A stretch of DNA of 64,000 nt from Myxosarcina sp. GI1 (GTDB taxonomy: Bacteria > Cyanobacteriota > Cyanobacteriia > Cyanobacteriales > Xenococcaceae). Positions 36,692-47,289 of the stretch are shown piece by piece (position 1 is the stretch's first letter; the number at the start of each line of letters is the position of its first letter). A model generated the notes under the pieces. It did no database searches. It was not told the DNA's origin and saw nothing but the letters and a program-made list of their open reading frames with translations. The stretch lies in the NCBI RefSeq assembly GCF_000756305.1, contig NZ_JRFE01000024.1:121964-185963 (forward strand), written 5' to 3'. A program made the translations under genes and the position numbers.

Positions 36692-37675
36692 ATGTTTCCC
36701 ATCAATCGCCCTCGCCGTCTGCGCCAACACCCTCAATTGCGTCGCATGGTGCAAGAAACCGTTGTAACTGCTAACGACTTAATTTATCCGCTATTTGCCG
36801 TACCAGGAGATGCAGTAGCTACCGAAGTTAAATCGATGCCTGGAGTGTATCAGCTATCGGTAGATAAAATTGTTGAAGAAGCTAAGGAAGTACGCGATCT
36901 TGGTATTCCTGGGGTTATCTTATTTGGTATTCCCGAAGATAAAGATGTCGAGGCTACTGGTGCCTGGCACGACTGCGGTATCGTGCAAAAAGCCGCAACT
37001 GCCATTAAAGAAGCCGTTCCCGAACTAGTAGTTATTGCCGATACTTGTTTGTGTGAGTATACAACTCACGGTCACTGCGGTTATTTAGAAGTAGGAGATT
37101 TAAGCGGTAGAGTTTTAAACGATCCTACTTTGGATTTACTTAAAAAAACCGCCGTATCTCAGGCTAAAGCAGGGGCAGATATTATTGCTCCTTCAGGAAT
37201 GATGGATGGGTTTGTCACCGCCATAAGAGAAGGTTTAGACGAAGCAGGTTTTTCCGAAACTCCCATACTTTCTTACGCGGCTAAATACGCTTCAGCTTAC
37301 TATGGACCATTCCGCGATGCCGCCGAATCTGCACCTCAATTTGGCGATCGCCGCACCTATCAAATGGATCCTGCTAACGGTCGCGAAGCGATTAAAGAGG
37401 TCGAATTAGACATCGCTGAAGGTGCAGATATGCTGATGGTAAAACCCGCTTTGGCATATATGGACATTATTTGGCGCGTTAAAGAAGTTACCAATCTTCC
37501 CGTAGCGGCATACAATGTTTCGGGAGAATATTCGATGGTTAAAGCTGCCGCCCTCAACGGCTGGATTGATGAGAAAAAACTTACTTTAGAGACTCTAACT
37601 AGCTTCAAGCGTTCTGGTGCGGATCTGATTTTGACCTATCACGCTAAAGATGCAGTGCGTTGGATGAACGAATAG
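36692..37675 (+). CDS. hemB: Delta-aminolevulinic acid dehydratase (porphobilinogen synthase)
   Basis: 327 aa. [18 protein letters not shown] at the N-terminus, the metal-loop region [20 protein letters not shown], the active-site lysine segments [17 protein letters not shown] and [12 protein letters not shown] identify HemB. It condenses two 5-aminolevulinate molecules to porphobilinogen, for heme, chlorophyll and phycobilins. Followed by an intrinsic terminator. Confidence 0.97.
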   Translation: MFPINRPRRLRQHPQLRRMVQETVVTANDLIYPLFAVPGDAVATEVKSMPGVYQLSVDKIVEEAKEVRDLGIPGVILFGIPEDKDVEATGAWHDCGIVQKAATAIKEAVPELVVIADTCLCEYTTHGHCGYLEVGDLSGRVLNDPTLDLLKKTAVSQAKAGADIIAPSGMMDGFVTAIREGLDEAGFSETPILSYAAKYASAYYGPFRDAAESAPQFGDRRTYQMDPANGREAIKEVELDIAEGADMLMVKPALAYMDIIWRVKEVTNLPVAAYNVSGEYSMVKAAALNGWIDEKKLTLETLTSFKRSGADLILTYHAKDAVRWMNE

Positions 37676-37720
37676 CAGTAACATCGGTTTTTAATTTATA
37701 GCAATACTTTAAAAGCAATG

Positions 37721-37746
37721 AAGGGAAATCGCACTTCCCTTTTTTC
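37721..37746 (+). terminator. hemB intrinsic terminator
   Basis: Stem AAGGGAA/TTCCCTT with a 7-nt loop, followed by a T run, 46 bp after the hemB stop. Confidence 0.7.
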
Positions 37747-37783
37747 TGCTACTCATTTTGTTTTTAGCAGCATTCCAAACTCG

Positions 37784-37814
37784 CGTAAAGGCAAAGCAAT
37801 GCCTTGCCTTTACG
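37784..37814. repeat. 11-bp perfect inverted repeat before the PIN-PhoH gene
   Basis: CGTAAAGGCAA/TTGCCTTTACG with a 9-nt loop, no T run. It ends 45 bp before the start codon and could be a second terminator, an operator or a leader hairpin. Confidence 0.5.
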
Positions 37815-37859
37815 TATTTATTATTCTCTAGCATCGATTGTTAACTTAACTCCTCGTAC

Positions 37860-39185
37860 ATGAAAAAAATTTTTGTAATTGACACCAATGTTTTACTTCA
37901 CGACCCGACAGCTATATTTTGCTTTGAAGAAAATGATGTAATTTTACCAATTGCCGTAATTGAAGAATTGGATAGTTTCAAAAAACAGACGCAAATGACG
38001 GGGAGAAATGCTAGAGAAGTTTCTCGTACTTTAGATGAGTTGCGCTCTAACGGTAATTTAATTGAAGGTGTAAATCTCAAACATGGCGGTATTTTAAAAG
38101 TTGCTTTGAGCGATCGCAGCACTCTAAAAAAACTACCGCCAGAGTTAAATGGCGATCTGGCTGATAACGCTATTTTAGTTGTGGCTTTACAGTGCCAACA
38201 ACAGTGTCAATGTCCAGTAGTTGTTATTAGTAAAGATACCAATTTGCGGATTAAAGCCGATGCTTTAGGACTAAATGCTGCTGACTATGAAACCGACAAG
38301 GTAGATGTCAAAGAACTATACACAGGATCTTTAGAAATTTTGGTTGACACAGCTACCATCGAAAAGCTGTTTCAAGAAGAAGCAGTGGCGGTAGATCGAG
38401 AACTACTACCCAATCAGGATGTAACTTTAGTCGATATCGCCAATCCTTCTCATACCGCTTTAGCTATGGCAGTAGGCGATAGTAACATGGTTACCCCGTT
38501 AATTAAATTACCCAAGCCAGGAGTATCGCGTATTCAGCCACGCAACCGCGAACAAAGATTTGCACTCAACCTCTTGCTTCAAGATGCGATTCAGTTAGTA
38601 ACCCTGGTAGGAACGGCAGGAACGGGAAAAACTTTATTGGCGATCGCCGCAGGACTGCAAAAAGTAGCCGACGAAAAAATTTATCATCGTCTTTTAATCT
38701 CTCGTCCTGTAGTGCCAATGGGTCGCGATCTTGGCTATCTACCTGGAGATATCAACGAAAAGCTCACTCCCTGGATGCAGCCTCTCTATGACAACTTCGA
38801 CATGATTTTTGATACCAAAGATTCCAAAAATCAACCAGGTCATTGGCGACGGGGACATGAAGAACTAATTGAAATGGGACTGCTACAGATCGAACCTCTA
38901 ACTTACATTCGCGGGCGAACGATTCCCCATCAATTTTTAATCATCGACGAAGCGCAAAATTTAACTCCTCATGAAGTAAAGACTATTATTACTCGTGCTG
39001 GAGAAGGTACAAAGATCGTTCTTACTGGCGACCCCGATCAGATTGATAACCCCTACGTTGATGCTGCCAGTAATGGGCTGACTTATGTAGTAGAAAGATT
39101 CAAACACGAACCCCTGGCAGGTCATATCACTTTGTATAAAGGGGAACGTTCGAGTTTGGCAGAAAAAGCCGCGACTTTGTTATGA
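37860..39185 (+). CDS. PIN domain plus PhoH-like ATPase
   Basis: 441 aa. N-terminal PIN nuclease domain (residues 1-145) with Asp8 in FVIDTNVLLHD, Glu in VIEELDSFKK and Asp in DLADNAILV. C-terminal PhoH ATPase (about 215-440) with Walker A LVGTAGTGKTLLAIA, ISRPVVPMGRDLGYLPG and Walker B FLIIDEAQNLTPHEVK. The same architecture as YlaK, implicated in RNA unwinding and cleavage. No toxin-antitoxin partner is adjacent. Confidence 0.93.
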   Translation: MKKIFVIDTNVLLHDPTAIFCFEENDVILPIAVIEELDSFKKQTQMTGRNAREVSRTLDELRSNGNLIEGVNLKHGGILKVALSDRSTLKKLPPELNGDLADNAILVVALQCQQQCQCPVVVISKDTNLRIKADALGLNAADYETDKVDVKELYTGSLEILVDTATIEKLFQEEAVAVDRELLPNQDVTLVDIANPSHTALAMAVGDSNMVTPLIKLPKPGVSRIQPRNREQRFALNLLLQDAIQLVTLVGTAGTGKTLLAIAAGLQKVADEKIYHRLLISRPVVPMGRDLGYLPGDINEKLTPWMQPLYDNFDMIFDTKDSKNQPGHWRRGHEELIEMGLLQIEPLTYIRGRTIPHQFLIIDEAQNLTPHEVKTIITRAGEGTKIVLTGDPDQIDNPYVDAASNGLTYVVERFKHEPLAGHITLYKGERSSLAEKAATLL

Positions 39186-39296
39186 ATTTTTTACTCGATC
39201 GAGCGTAAAAACTTACTTTAGCGAGATTTTGTCAAGATCTTTAAATGTTAGCGTAAGCATAAAACTATAATTAAAACAAAGTATTAAATATAAAAA

Positions 39297-39959
39297 ATGA
39301 ATAACGAATCACTACCCAATGACAGCAACAAAACCTTAGATATTGATGGTTCTCGTCCTGTTAAAGAGGGAGAAATTGAAGTTAAAGATACTTATCAAGA
39401 AGATGGCAAGCGTCCAATAGCAAAAAGTAATCTCGATCTGGTTGCTGGTTCTAATGCAGATAGCAGTAACTCAACTATAGTCGAAAGCTCGGATTCTGAA
39501 ATTCAGCCTCAAGAAGATCTAGACAATAGCGAAACGGAAGTAAATGTTGTCAACGAAAGCGAAAACGAAGCCGCACTAAACATCGATCCCAAAAGTCCTA
39601 CAAGTTCTGAAAGTTCGGATTATGCTGAGAAAGCATTAAAAATAGATGGTTCTCGTCCTGTAGATAAAAGCGATGTCAGAGTTGAAGAAACTTATGCTGA
39701 AGATGGCAAACGTCCGATTATGTCTAATAATCGGGAAATAAAAGCTACTTTAGACATAGATGGCAAACGTCCTATTACTTCCGAACCTTTAAATTCCGAC
39801 AAGACATTGGAAGTAGATGGTTCTCGTCCTGTAGATAAAAGCGATGTTGAAGTTGTAGATAGTTACAACGAAGATGGCGAACGTCCGATTATGTCAGACA
39901 AGTTTGCAGTGAAAGATACTATAGAAGTAGACGGCTCTCGTCCGATAGCTTCTAATTAA
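39297..39959 (+). CDS. Acidic DGxRP-repeat protein, unknown function
   Basis: 220 aa, strongly acidic, without Cys, signal peptide or membrane helix. It contains eight copies of D-G-[SKE]-R-P-[VI]. Two kinds alternate: hydrophobic-x-[IV]DGSRPV followed by a K-S-D-V-x-V linker, and Y-x-EDGKRPI followed by a short Ser/Asn-rich linker. A repeat-poor acidic segment (about 60-110) separates the first pair from the rest. The sequence looks like a modular, probably disordered or beta-hairpin-repeat protein; I know no characterised member. Upstream is the PIN-PhoH gene (111 bp). Confidence 0.75.
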   Translation: MNNESLPNDSNKTLDIDGSRPVKEGEIEVKDTYQEDGKRPIAKSNLDLVAGSNADSSNSTIVESSDSEIQPQEDLDNSETEVNVVNESENEAALNIDPKSPTSSESSDYAEKALKIDGSRPVDKSDVRVEETYAEDGKRPIMSNNREIKATLDIDGKRPITSEPLNSDKTLEVDGSRPVDKSDVEVVDSYNEDGERPIMSDKFAVKDTIEVDGSRPIASN

Positions 39960-40398
39960 GCAAATTAAACGATATTTTAAGTCTTTGATAAAAAGTTGTG
40001 TTTTCGATCGAAGGCTTAAAACTTTTTCAATCGTTCAACCCAAACTTAAATTATTTGAAGCAATAATTATTTGAGTTGCGATCGCTAGTCTTTTAGCTAA
40101 AAATATTAGTTAAATCCAAATTAAACCCCGACAATATATCTTCTCCCGATAGGGTTTTCGGCTTGTTTAATATTTCTAGCGCTCGCCTCTATCGAGCTTT
40201 TGGCGCGATCGCAGCAAAATTAAGAATATACAAATAAAAAGCTTTGATTATTATTTTAAATGAACAAACCATAAAAAAAGCGATCGCTCTACAATAAGAA
40301 CGGTTGACATATAGCTTTTAATCGAAAACTAGTCTACTATTGAGCTTTAAACTTAGTTTATATTTCAACTATTTTATTGCTCCCAAGTCAAGACTTTT
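39960..40398. other. AT-rich spacer
   Basis: 439 bp between the DGxRP gene and the STAND ATPase. Two HIP1-like sites and many short T/A runs; no gene or hairpin I can support. Confidence 0.4.
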
Positions 40399-42741
40399 AT
40401 GAATTTAGAACGGGCAATAGTATTAATCGACCGCTCGCTCTACGAGCTTACGGGGAAGCATCTCAGCGATTTACAAACTACTATTATTAAACAAGTCTGG
40501 CAAGGGAAAAAGTATTTAGAAATTGCCGATGAATATGGCTGCACCGAAGGACACGCCAAAGACGTTGGTTCGCAATTGTGGAAAATTTTAACAGAACTTT
40601 GGGGAGAAACAGTTACTAAAAGCAGTTTTCGTAATGCACTAACCAGACAATTTGCTCTGACTAAAGCGCAGTCTACTAAACCACAATTACCAAATTTTGT
40701 CGGCAGAAATACCGCGATCGCCCATCTACAAACTTTAGTCAATAGTGGCAATAAAATAATAGTCATTCGAGGTGAAGGTGGTGTAGGCAAAACTACTTTA
40801 GCACAACAATTTTTAGCTAATTATAATTTTGAATTGGTGCTAGAAATTATAATGGCAAAAGAAACTCAAAACATAATTGCTGCCGAAAGTATCGTTGAAG
40901 AATGGCTGATTAAAGATTTTAATGAAGAATCGGGTAATGAGTTTGGCATTAGTTTGGCAAGATTGAAGCGGCATTTAGCAACTAAACCTGTAGGTATTTT
41001 AATAGATAATTTAGAACCAGCTTTAGATAAAGACGGAAAATTTATTTCTCCTCATCGCAACTATTTAGAATTACTGCGAATTTTAGCAGAGCGTCAAGTC
41101 AAATCTGTAACTCTAATTACCAGTCGCGATCGCCTTTGTGAAGCAGATATTGCCTTGGCTCACTATCGCTTACCTGGATTGGACAAAACAGCGTGGCAAC
41201 AATTTTTTGCTCTCCATCAAATTGCCGATAGTTCAGCAGTATTAGAAAAGATACATCGTACTTATGGCGGTAACGCCAAAGCAATGGGAATAATTTGCGG
41301 CATAGTTAGCGAAGATTATCAAAAAGATCTAACAGCTTACTGGCAAGCAAACAGCAGCGATCCGCTAATAGAAACAGATCTAAAAAACTTGGTTGCCAGT
41401 CAATTCAATCGCTTACAAAATCTCGATCCTGTTGCTTATAAACTGCTGTGTCGTCTGGGTGCTTTTCGCGATCGCGATCTGAGTGCTGTATCTCGTTCTG
41501 GATTATTAGCTTTACTGTGGGATGTAGAGATAAGCCAACAACTACGGATAATAAAATCTTTGTGCAATCGTTCCTTATTAGAATTTTCATCGGGAAACTA
41601 TTGGCTGCATCCGATAATCAAAGCCGAAGCAATGTTACGCTTGCAGACGATTCAAACAGAATGGCTGCAAACCAATCAAAAAATTGCCGAATTTTGGACG
41701 CAAAGCGTTAACAAAATTAATAATGTCCGAGATGGTTTGACTGCTTTAGAAGCATACTATCACTATGTAGCGATCGACGATTTTAACGCTGCTGCCAGAG
41801 TTATTTTATACAGTCGCAATAATCAATGGGGACAGCATCTAACTCTCGGTACGACTCTCTATCGTTTGGGATTACTACAGCCTTTATTAACCGCAATTTT
41901 GCAAATTATCGATAAGTTGACAAACGATCTCTATAAAAGCGAATTAAATAATATCTTAGGAGATATCTATTGGATTGTTGGAAAAGTAAGAAACGCGATC
42001 GCTTGCCAGCAACAGACGATCGATATGGCAACTAATTGTTTGCGGTCTATTTCTCGCAACACTAATAGCCATAACGCTTACTACTGGCGAATGTTAGAAG
42101 TAGATTCGCTGTTAAGTATTGGCTTGTACAAAATAGATTTGTGGGAATTGGCAGATGCCGCTAATTATTTTCAGCAAGTTGTTCGAGTAGCCCGCAACAC
42201 CAAACATCATTCTTGGTCGGAAAAGGCATCTATTGGCTTGGCTTTAGTTAATTCGTACTTACAACCAACGGCAATAAATAACTCGGTCGATAAATTCTAT
42301 CGAGCAATCGTAGAACTTCAAGATAAGCGGTATAATACTGGTCGTTTTGCCTATTTTATTCAACTACTCGGTCAAACATACTTAAATTTAGGAGCAATAT
42401 CTCAAGCACAAACTATGTTTGCTAAAGCGATCGCCTTTTCTCAGGAGGGTCACTATTTACAAATTAAAGCCAGAGCTATGACTGGTCTGGCTGTTATCTA
42501 TCGTCTGTCTAATAATATTGATTTAGCTGAGACTACTCACCAACAGGCGATCGCTTTATTAGATAGTATCGGAGCTAAATGCGATCTAGCCGAAGCTTAT
42601 TTTCAGTATGCTTTAACTTTGCAAAGTTGCGATCGCAGCATACACAGCAAGACTTATTTTACTAGAGCTATTGCTTTATTTCGAGTCATTAAAGCACCCA
42701 GGCAGATTGAAAAAATACTGTCAGTTGCAAACTTTAGGTAA
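40399..42741 (+). CDS. STAND ATPase with vMAP-type HTH and TPR-like C-terminus
   Basis: 780 aa. Residues 1-95 match the helix-turn-helix-like N-domain common on cyanobacterial STAND and vWA-MoxR-associated proteins (LTGKHLSDLQTTIIKQVWQG, then EIADEYGCTEGHAKDVGSQLW and FRNALTRQF). An NB-ARC-like ATPase follows: PNFVGR, Walker A RGEGGVGKTT (about 123-132), Walker B GILIDNLEPALD (about 198-209) and sensor TSRDR. A winged-helix segment and about 300 residues of TPR-like helices complete it. Such proteins work as signal-gated switches in regulation or antiviral defence. No effector domain is visible and no defence genes flank it. Confidence 0.8.
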   Translation: MNLERAIVLIDRSLYELTGKHLSDLQTTIIKQVWQGKKYLEIADEYGCTEGHAKDVGSQLWKILTELWGETVTKSSFRNALTRQFALTKAQSTKPQLPNFVGRNTAIAHLQTLVNSGNKIIVIRGEGGVGKTTLAQQFLANYNFELVLEIIMAKETQNIIAAESIVEEWLIKDFNEESGNEFGISLARLKRHLATKPVGILIDNLEPALDKDGKFISPHRNYLELLRILAERQVKSVTLITSRDRLCEADIALAHYRLPGLDKTAWQQFFALHQIADSSAVLEKIHRTYGGNAKAMGIICGIVSEDYQKDLTAYWQANSSDPLIETDLKNLVASQFNRLQNLDPVAYKLLCRLGAFRDRDLSAVSRSGLLALLWDVEISQQLRIIKSLCNRSLLEFSSGNYWLHPIIKAEAMLRLQTIQTEWLQTNQKIAEFWTQSVNKINNVRDGLTALEAYYHYVAIDDFNAAARVILYSRNNQWGQHLTLGTTLYRLGLLQPLLTAILQIIDKLTNDLYKSELNNILGDIYWIVGKVRNAIACQQQTIDMATNCLRSISRNTNSHNAYYWRMLEVDSLLSIGLYKIDLWELADAANYFQQVVRVARNTKHHSWSEKASIGLALVNSYLQPTAINNSVDKFYRAIVELQDKRYNTGRFAYFIQLLGQTYLNLGAISQAQTMFAKAIAFSQEGHYLQIKARAMTGLAVIYRLSNNIDLAETTHQQAIALLDSIGAKCDLAEAYFQYALTLQSCDRSIHSKTYFTRAIALFRVIKAPRQIEKILSVANFR

Positions 42742-42885
42742 ACATAACAGAATATTAAAACCAAAAATTGAATTTCTCTTCACTTTAAAGTAGTTAGTTA
42801 AGTTAAATTGAAGGTATTACCTGTTTTGGCTACTGCTGCTTAGAGATGGAAAGTAGTAAATTAAATCACACATCAATCAGATAAG

Positions 42886-42911
42886 CTTAAGAGACTTCAA
42901 GCATTCTTAAG
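42886..42911. repeat. Inverted repeat upstream of clpB
   Basis: CTTAAGA/TCTTAAG arms separated by 12 nt, about 80 bp before the clpB start. It may be an operator or chance; it is not a CIRCE element. Confidence 0.3.
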
Positions 42912-42991
42912 TAAGCTAAATTTAGCAGTAGAATCTTGCCAAGTTTATTCAAAAACACGCGATATATATAAGAACACTAAATTAACCTAGT

Positions 42992-45658
42992 ATGCAGCCT
43001 ACCGATTCAAGTAAATTTACCGACCAAGCCTGGGATGGAATTGTCAAATCACAAGAAGTAGCCAAACTATTTCAAAATCAAAATTTAGAGGTAGAACATC
43101 TGGTTCTGGCATTGTTAGAACAAGAAGGTCTGGCAAAGACTATTTTTGATAAAGCCAGTATCGATACCGCTCGTTTAAAACAGCAGTTGGAAGTTTATAC
43201 TAATCGTCAGCCGAAAACTGGAGCCACGCAACTCTATCTCGGACAAGGATTGGATACTCTACTCGATCGCGCTGAAGCCTGTAGAGAAAGTTGGCAAGAC
43301 AAATTTATTTCGGTAGAACATATTTTGATGGGGTTTGCTGAAGATAATCGCATCGGCAAAAGAACTCTACGCACTTTTAATTTAGATCCTCAAGATTTAG
43401 AAAAGATAATTAAATCGGTACGGGGAACCCAGAAAGTAACCAAACAAAATCAGGAAGAACAGTATCAGGCGTTAGAAAAGTACGGCATCGACCTTACCGA
43501 AGCTGCAAAAGGAGGAAAATTAGACCCCGTTATTGGCAGGGATGAAGAAATTCGCCGTGTAATCCAGGTTCTTTCTCGCAGGTCGAAAAATAACCCCGTG
43601 TTGATCGGCGAACCAGGAGTTGGTAAAACTGCGATCGCTGAAGGTTTGGCACAGAGAATCGTCAATAGCGACGTTCCCGAATCTCTAAAAAATCGTCAGC
43701 TAATCTCTCTTGATATGGGTAGTCTGATTGCGGGTGCTAAATATCGCGGCGAATTTGAAGAAAGGCTGCGTGCGGTATTAAAAGAAGTCACCGAATCTAG
43801 CGGACAAATCGTGTTATTTATCGATGAAGTGCATACCGTAGTGGGTACGGGTTCTCGCGAAGGTTCGATGGATGCTGGCAACCTGCTTAAACCCATGTTG
43901 GCACGGGGAGAACTTCGCTGTATCGGTGCGACCACTCTCGATGAGTATCGCAAGCATATTGAAAAAGACCCCGCTTTAGAAAGACGTTTTCAACAGGTTT
44001 ACGTCAAACAACCAAGCGTAGAAGACACCATTTCAATTTTACGGGGACTGAAAGAAAGATACGAAGTACATCACGGCGTAACTATTACCGACTCGGCACT
44101 AGTAGCAGCAGCCACTCTATCCCATCGTTATATTACCGAGCGTTTTTTACCAGATAAGGCGATCGACCTCGTAGACGAAGCGGCGGCAAAACTCAAGATG
44201 GAAATTACTTCTAAGCCAACCGAACTAGAAGACATCGATCGCCGCGTCATGCAGTTAGAGATGGAAAAAGTCTCGTTAAAAGGAGAAGGAACGACTCAGC
44301 GTCCTGGCTTTAGCACGGTCGATCGCGCTGCTAAAGAGAGATTAGAGAAAATTCAGGCAGAAATTGACGCTCTCAAACAGAAGCAGGAAGAACTAGCTTC
44401 GCAATGGCAATCGGAAAAAGAACTGCTAGATTCGATTAACGCTCTTAAAGAAGCAGAAGAGCAGGTAAGATTGCAGGTAGAACAGGCGCAAAGAGCCAAT
44501 GACTGGAATAAAGCTGGCGAATTGCAGTACGGTAAATTACCAATTTTACAGCGAGATTTAGAAGCTAAAGAAGCACAATTACTAGAAATTCAATCTCAAG
44601 GTCAAACCTTACTCAGAGAACAGGTAAGCGAATCCGATATCGCCGAAATAGTTGCTAACTGGACGGGAATTCCCGTAAATCGCCTCTTAGAGTCAGAAAA
44701 GAAAAAGCTGCTTCAGCTAGAAGGTCATTTGCATCAGCGAGTTATCGGACAGCAAGAACCCGTAATGGCTGTAGCTGCGGCAATTCGACGTGCTAGAGCG
44801 GGAATGAAAGATCCCAGTCGTCCCATTGGTTCGTTCCTGTTTATGGGACCGACAGGGGTAGGTAAGACCGAACTAGCTAGAGCTTTAGCAGCATTGCTGT
44901 TTGATAGCGAAGATGCGATGGTGCGAATCGATATGTCGGAATATATGGAGAAACACGCCGTATCCCGTTTGGTGGGAGCGCCTCCTGGATATGTCGGTTA
45001 TGAAGAGGGAGGACAGCTATCAGAAGCAGTGCGCCGTCGTCCTTATTCGGTAATACTGTTAGATGAAGTAGAAAAAGCTCATAAAGATGTATTTAATATC
45101 CTCTTGCAGGTGCTGGACGATGGCAGAATTACCGATTCCCAAGGTCGAGTGGTAGACTTTCGCAACGCCATCATTGTAATGACCAGCAATGTAGGTAGCG
45201 AACATATTCTTAACTTTACAGGAGATGACGATCGCCAGTACGAACAAATTCACAAGCAGGTAACTCAAGCATTAAGAAAACACTTTCGACCAGAGTTTCT
45301 CAACCGCATCGACGACCTGATTATCTTCCATAGTTTGAAGCGCGAAGAACTAAGGCAAATTGTCAGCATTCAGATTCGTCATATTGAGAAGTTGCTAGAA
45401 GAACAAAAAATTGCGATCGAATTATCTGCTAGTGCTAAAGAATATATTGTCGAAGCTGGCTACGATCCTGCTTATGGTGCGCGACCTCTCAAGCGGGCAA
45501 TTCAGCGCGAACTGCAAAACCCCATTGCTACCAAAATTCTGGAAAATACTTTTACTCGCGGGGATACAATTTTAGTAGATCGCGTCGGCGATCGATTGAC
45601 TTTCGCTAAAAAAGTGGCAACTGAATCTACACCAACATTAGATTTAGTTCAGAAATAG
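42992..45658 (+). CDS. clpB: ClpB disaggregase (Hsp100)
   Basis: 888 aa, full length. A Clp N-domain pair (1-150), AAA1 with Walker [15 protein letters not shown], a coiled-coil middle domain (about 410-525, rich in KLEEIQAE-type heptads), and AAA2 with Walker [14 protein letters not shown] are all present. With DnaK it dissolves heat-damaged protein aggregates. Cyanobacteria often have two clpB copies; this one cannot be assigned to ClpB1 or ClpB2 by eye. No CIRCE element (TTAGCACTC-N9-GAGTGCTAA) is seen upstream. A hairpin follows the stop. Confidence 0.97.
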   Translation: MQPTDSSKFTDQAWDGIVKSQEVAKLFQNQNLEVEHLVLALLEQEGLAKTIFDKASIDTARLKQQLEVYTNRQPKTGATQLYLGQGLDTLLDRAEACRESWQDKFISVEHILMGFAEDNRIGKRTLRTFNLDPQDLEKIIKSVRGTQKVTKQNQEEQYQALEKYGIDLTEAAKGGKLDPVIGRDEEIRRVIQVLSRRSKNNPVLIGEPGVGKTAIAEGLAQRIVNSDVPESLKNRQLISLDMGSLIAGAKYRGEFEERLRAVLKEVTESSGQIVLFIDEVHTVVGTGSREGSMDAGNLLKPMLARGELRCIGATTLDEYRKHIEKDPALERRFQQVYVKQPSVEDTISILRGLKERYEVHHGVTITDSALVAAATLSHRYITERFLPDKAIDLVDEAAAKLKMEITSKPTELEDIDRRVMQLEMEKVSLKGEGTTQRPGFSTVDRAAKERLEKIQAEIDALKQKQEELASQWQSEKELLDSINALKEAEEQVRLQVEQAQRANDWNKAGELQYGKLPILQRDLEAKEAQLLEIQSQGQTLLREQVSESDIAEIVANWTGIPVNRLLESEKKKLLQLEGHLHQRVIGQQEPVMAVAAAIRRARAGMKDPSRPIGSFLFMGPTGVGKTELARALAALLFDSEDAMVRIDMSEYMEKHAVSRLVGAPPGYVGYEEGGQLSEAVRRRPYSVILLDEVEKAHKDVFNILLQVLDDGRITDSQGRVVDFRNAIIVMTSNVGSEHILNFTGDDDRQYEQIHKQVTQALRKHFRPEFLNRIDDLIIFHSLKREELRQIVSIQIRHIEKLLEEQKIAIELSASAKEYIVEAGYDPAYGARPLKRAIQRELQNPIATKILENTFTRGDTILVDRVGDRLTFAKKVATESTPTLDLVQK

Positions 45659-45686
45659 TCGCTTTACTTTGATTGTAATATTAAAA

Positions 45687-45730
45687 AAAACAAGAAGATT
45701 TACGTTTCCTGACATAAATCCTCTTGTTTT
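45687..45730. terminator. Hairpin terminator after clpB
   Basis: AAAACAAGAAGATTTA pairs with TAAATCCTCTTGTTTT with one mismatch, leaving a 12-nt loop. A-rich 5' and T-rich 3' flanks allow action in both directions. Confidence 0.75.
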
Positions 45731-45799
45731 AAATATCGTTTGTACTTCAAACACAACTAATATGAAATACATAAATGTTTGCTACAAAAGGATAAGGCT

Positions 45800-45912
45800 T
45801 GGGACTGGGGATTGGTGACTGGGAAATAAGAACTGGTGACTGGGGACTGGGAACTGGGGATTGGGCGAAAGTTCCTAATCCCCGATCCCTAATCCCTAAT
45901 TCCCAATCCCTA
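45800..45912. repeat. Inverted block of heptamer-type repeats between clpB and metK
   Basis: The left arm has repeated GGGGACT/GGGATTG/GGTGACT units and the right arm has TCCCTAA/TCCCCGA units, so the block can fold back on itself. It is bounded by TTGCTACA (45780) and TGTAGCA (45914). The same family is at 33056-33103. Confidence 0.7.
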
Positions 45913-45970
45913 ATATGTAGCATTCTTTTTTAGACTTTAAATTAAGCTCAAAGCTTAAGATTGTGAACGC

Positions 45971-47221
45971 TCAAACTGCACTACTAGATAACAAATATTC
46001 TTTTAATTGTGCGGCTTTGTCGGTTTTTTCCCAAGGCAAATCTAAATCGATTCTGCCAAAATGTCCGTATGCCGCCACGTTTTGATAAAAACAACCATTG
46101 TTTTCTTGAGGTAGATTTCTCAAATTAAGAGTCTGAATGATACCAGCAGGGCGCAATTCAAAATGTTCTCGAACTATCTGTAAGAGTTTTTCTTCTTCGA
46201 TTTTGGCGGTGCCAAAAGTTTCTATAAAGATGCTCGTCGGTCTGGCTACGCCAATTGCATAGCTAACCTGTACTTCACATTTATCTGCCAAACCTGCGGC
46301 GACAATATTGTTAGCTACATAACGGCAGGCATAAGAAGCACTACGGTCAACTTTGGTCGGGTCTTTACCAGAAAAAGCTCCACCGCCATGACGAGAATAG
46401 CCACCATAAGTATCGACAATAATTTTTCTTCCCGTCAAACCCGAATCTCCTTGAGGTCCACCGATGACAAATTTGCCTGTAGGATTTACCAGAAAACGAG
46501 TATTGTCGTCTGGTTTTATTTCTAGGTCAGCAAAAACTGGACTAACTACAGTTTCCCAAAGATCTTCTTTGATCTTTTTCTGTACTTCTGTGTCGTCGCT
46601 ACAGTCGCCAATCGTTTCTGTGTGTTGCGTAGAAATTAAAATAGTATCGATGCCAGTTGGTTTGCCATCTTCGTAGCGTACGGAAACCTGAGTTTTGCCG
46701 TCAGGACGTAGATAAGATAATTGTTCTTTTCTTACCGTTGTCAGTTGACGAGACATACGATGTGCCAGACTAATAGGCATGGGCATGAGTTCTGGAGTTT
46801 CGTTACAGGCAAAGCCAAACATAATGCCTTGATCTCCCGCACCTATTCGGTCTAGTTCGTCATCGCTAAGTTTAGCTCTCTGTTCTTGAGCTTCAGTTAC
46901 TCCCTGAGCAATATCGGAAGATTGTTCGTCTAAAGCAACTAGAACCGAGCAACTATCGGCTGAGAAACCATTTTCAGCATGAACGTAACCGATTTCGGCA
47001 ATTTTTTTTCTGACCAAATCGACGTAATTTACTTGCGCCTTGGAAGTAATTTCTCCAGTTACTAAAACTAAACCTGTATTAACTACTACTTCGGCAGCAA
47101 CGCGGCTAAGAGGATCTTGAGTTAATAGCGCATCTAATATAGAGTCAGAAATTTGATCGCAAATTTTATCTGGATGCCCTTCGGTAACGGACTCGGAGGT
47201 AAATAAATAACGGCGAGACAA
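45971..47221 (-). CDS. metK: S-adenosylmethionine synthetase
   Basis: 416 aa. [18 protein letters not shown] at the N-terminus, [13 protein letters not shown], and the PDGKTQVSV and [17 protein letters not shown] motifs identify MetK. It makes S-adenosylmethionine from methionine and ATP. It follows the HAD gene by 68 bp on the same strand, so cotranscription is possible. The upstream gap is too short for a SAM riboswitch. Confidence 0.97.
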   Translation of the reverse strand: MSRRYLFTSESVTEGHPDKICDQISDSILDALLTQDPLSRVAAEVVVNTGLVLVTGEITSKAQVNYVDLVRKKIAEIGYVHAENGFSADSCSVLVALDEQSSDIAQGVTEAQEQRAKLSDDELDRIGAGDQGIMFGFACNETPELMPMPISLAHRMSRQLTTVRKEQLSYLRPDGKTQVSVRYEDGKPTGIDTILISTQHTETIGDCSDDTEVQKKIKEDLWETVVSPVFADLEIKPDDNTRFLVNPTGKFVIGGPQGDSGLTGRKIIVDTYGGYSRHGGGAFSGKDPTKVDRSASYACRYVANNIVAAGLADKCEVQVSYAIGVARPTSIFIETFGTAKIEEEKLLQIVREHFELRPAGIIQTLNLRNLPQENNGCFYQNVAAYGHFGRIDLDLPWEKTDKAAQLKEYLLSSSAV

Positions 47222-47289
47222 TGGTATTTAGCCCTCGATAAACAATAATTGTAACTAGTATCTTTAATTAAGGATATATGATACCCGAT

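Noticed and set aside
37860..39185. PIN domain as a toxin of a toxin-antitoxin pair
   Set aside because: It is fused to a PhoH ATPase and has no small antitoxin gene beside it.
42742..42991. CIRCE/HrcA operator before clpB
   Set aside because: The TTAGCACTC-N9-GAGTGCTAA pattern is not present.
45800..45912. Possible CRISPR array
   Set aside because: Units are 7-bp and contiguous with no spacers, and the block is an inverted repeat.
47222..47289. SAM riboswitch before metK
   Set aside because: Only 68 bp separate the genes and no suitable stem set is visible.
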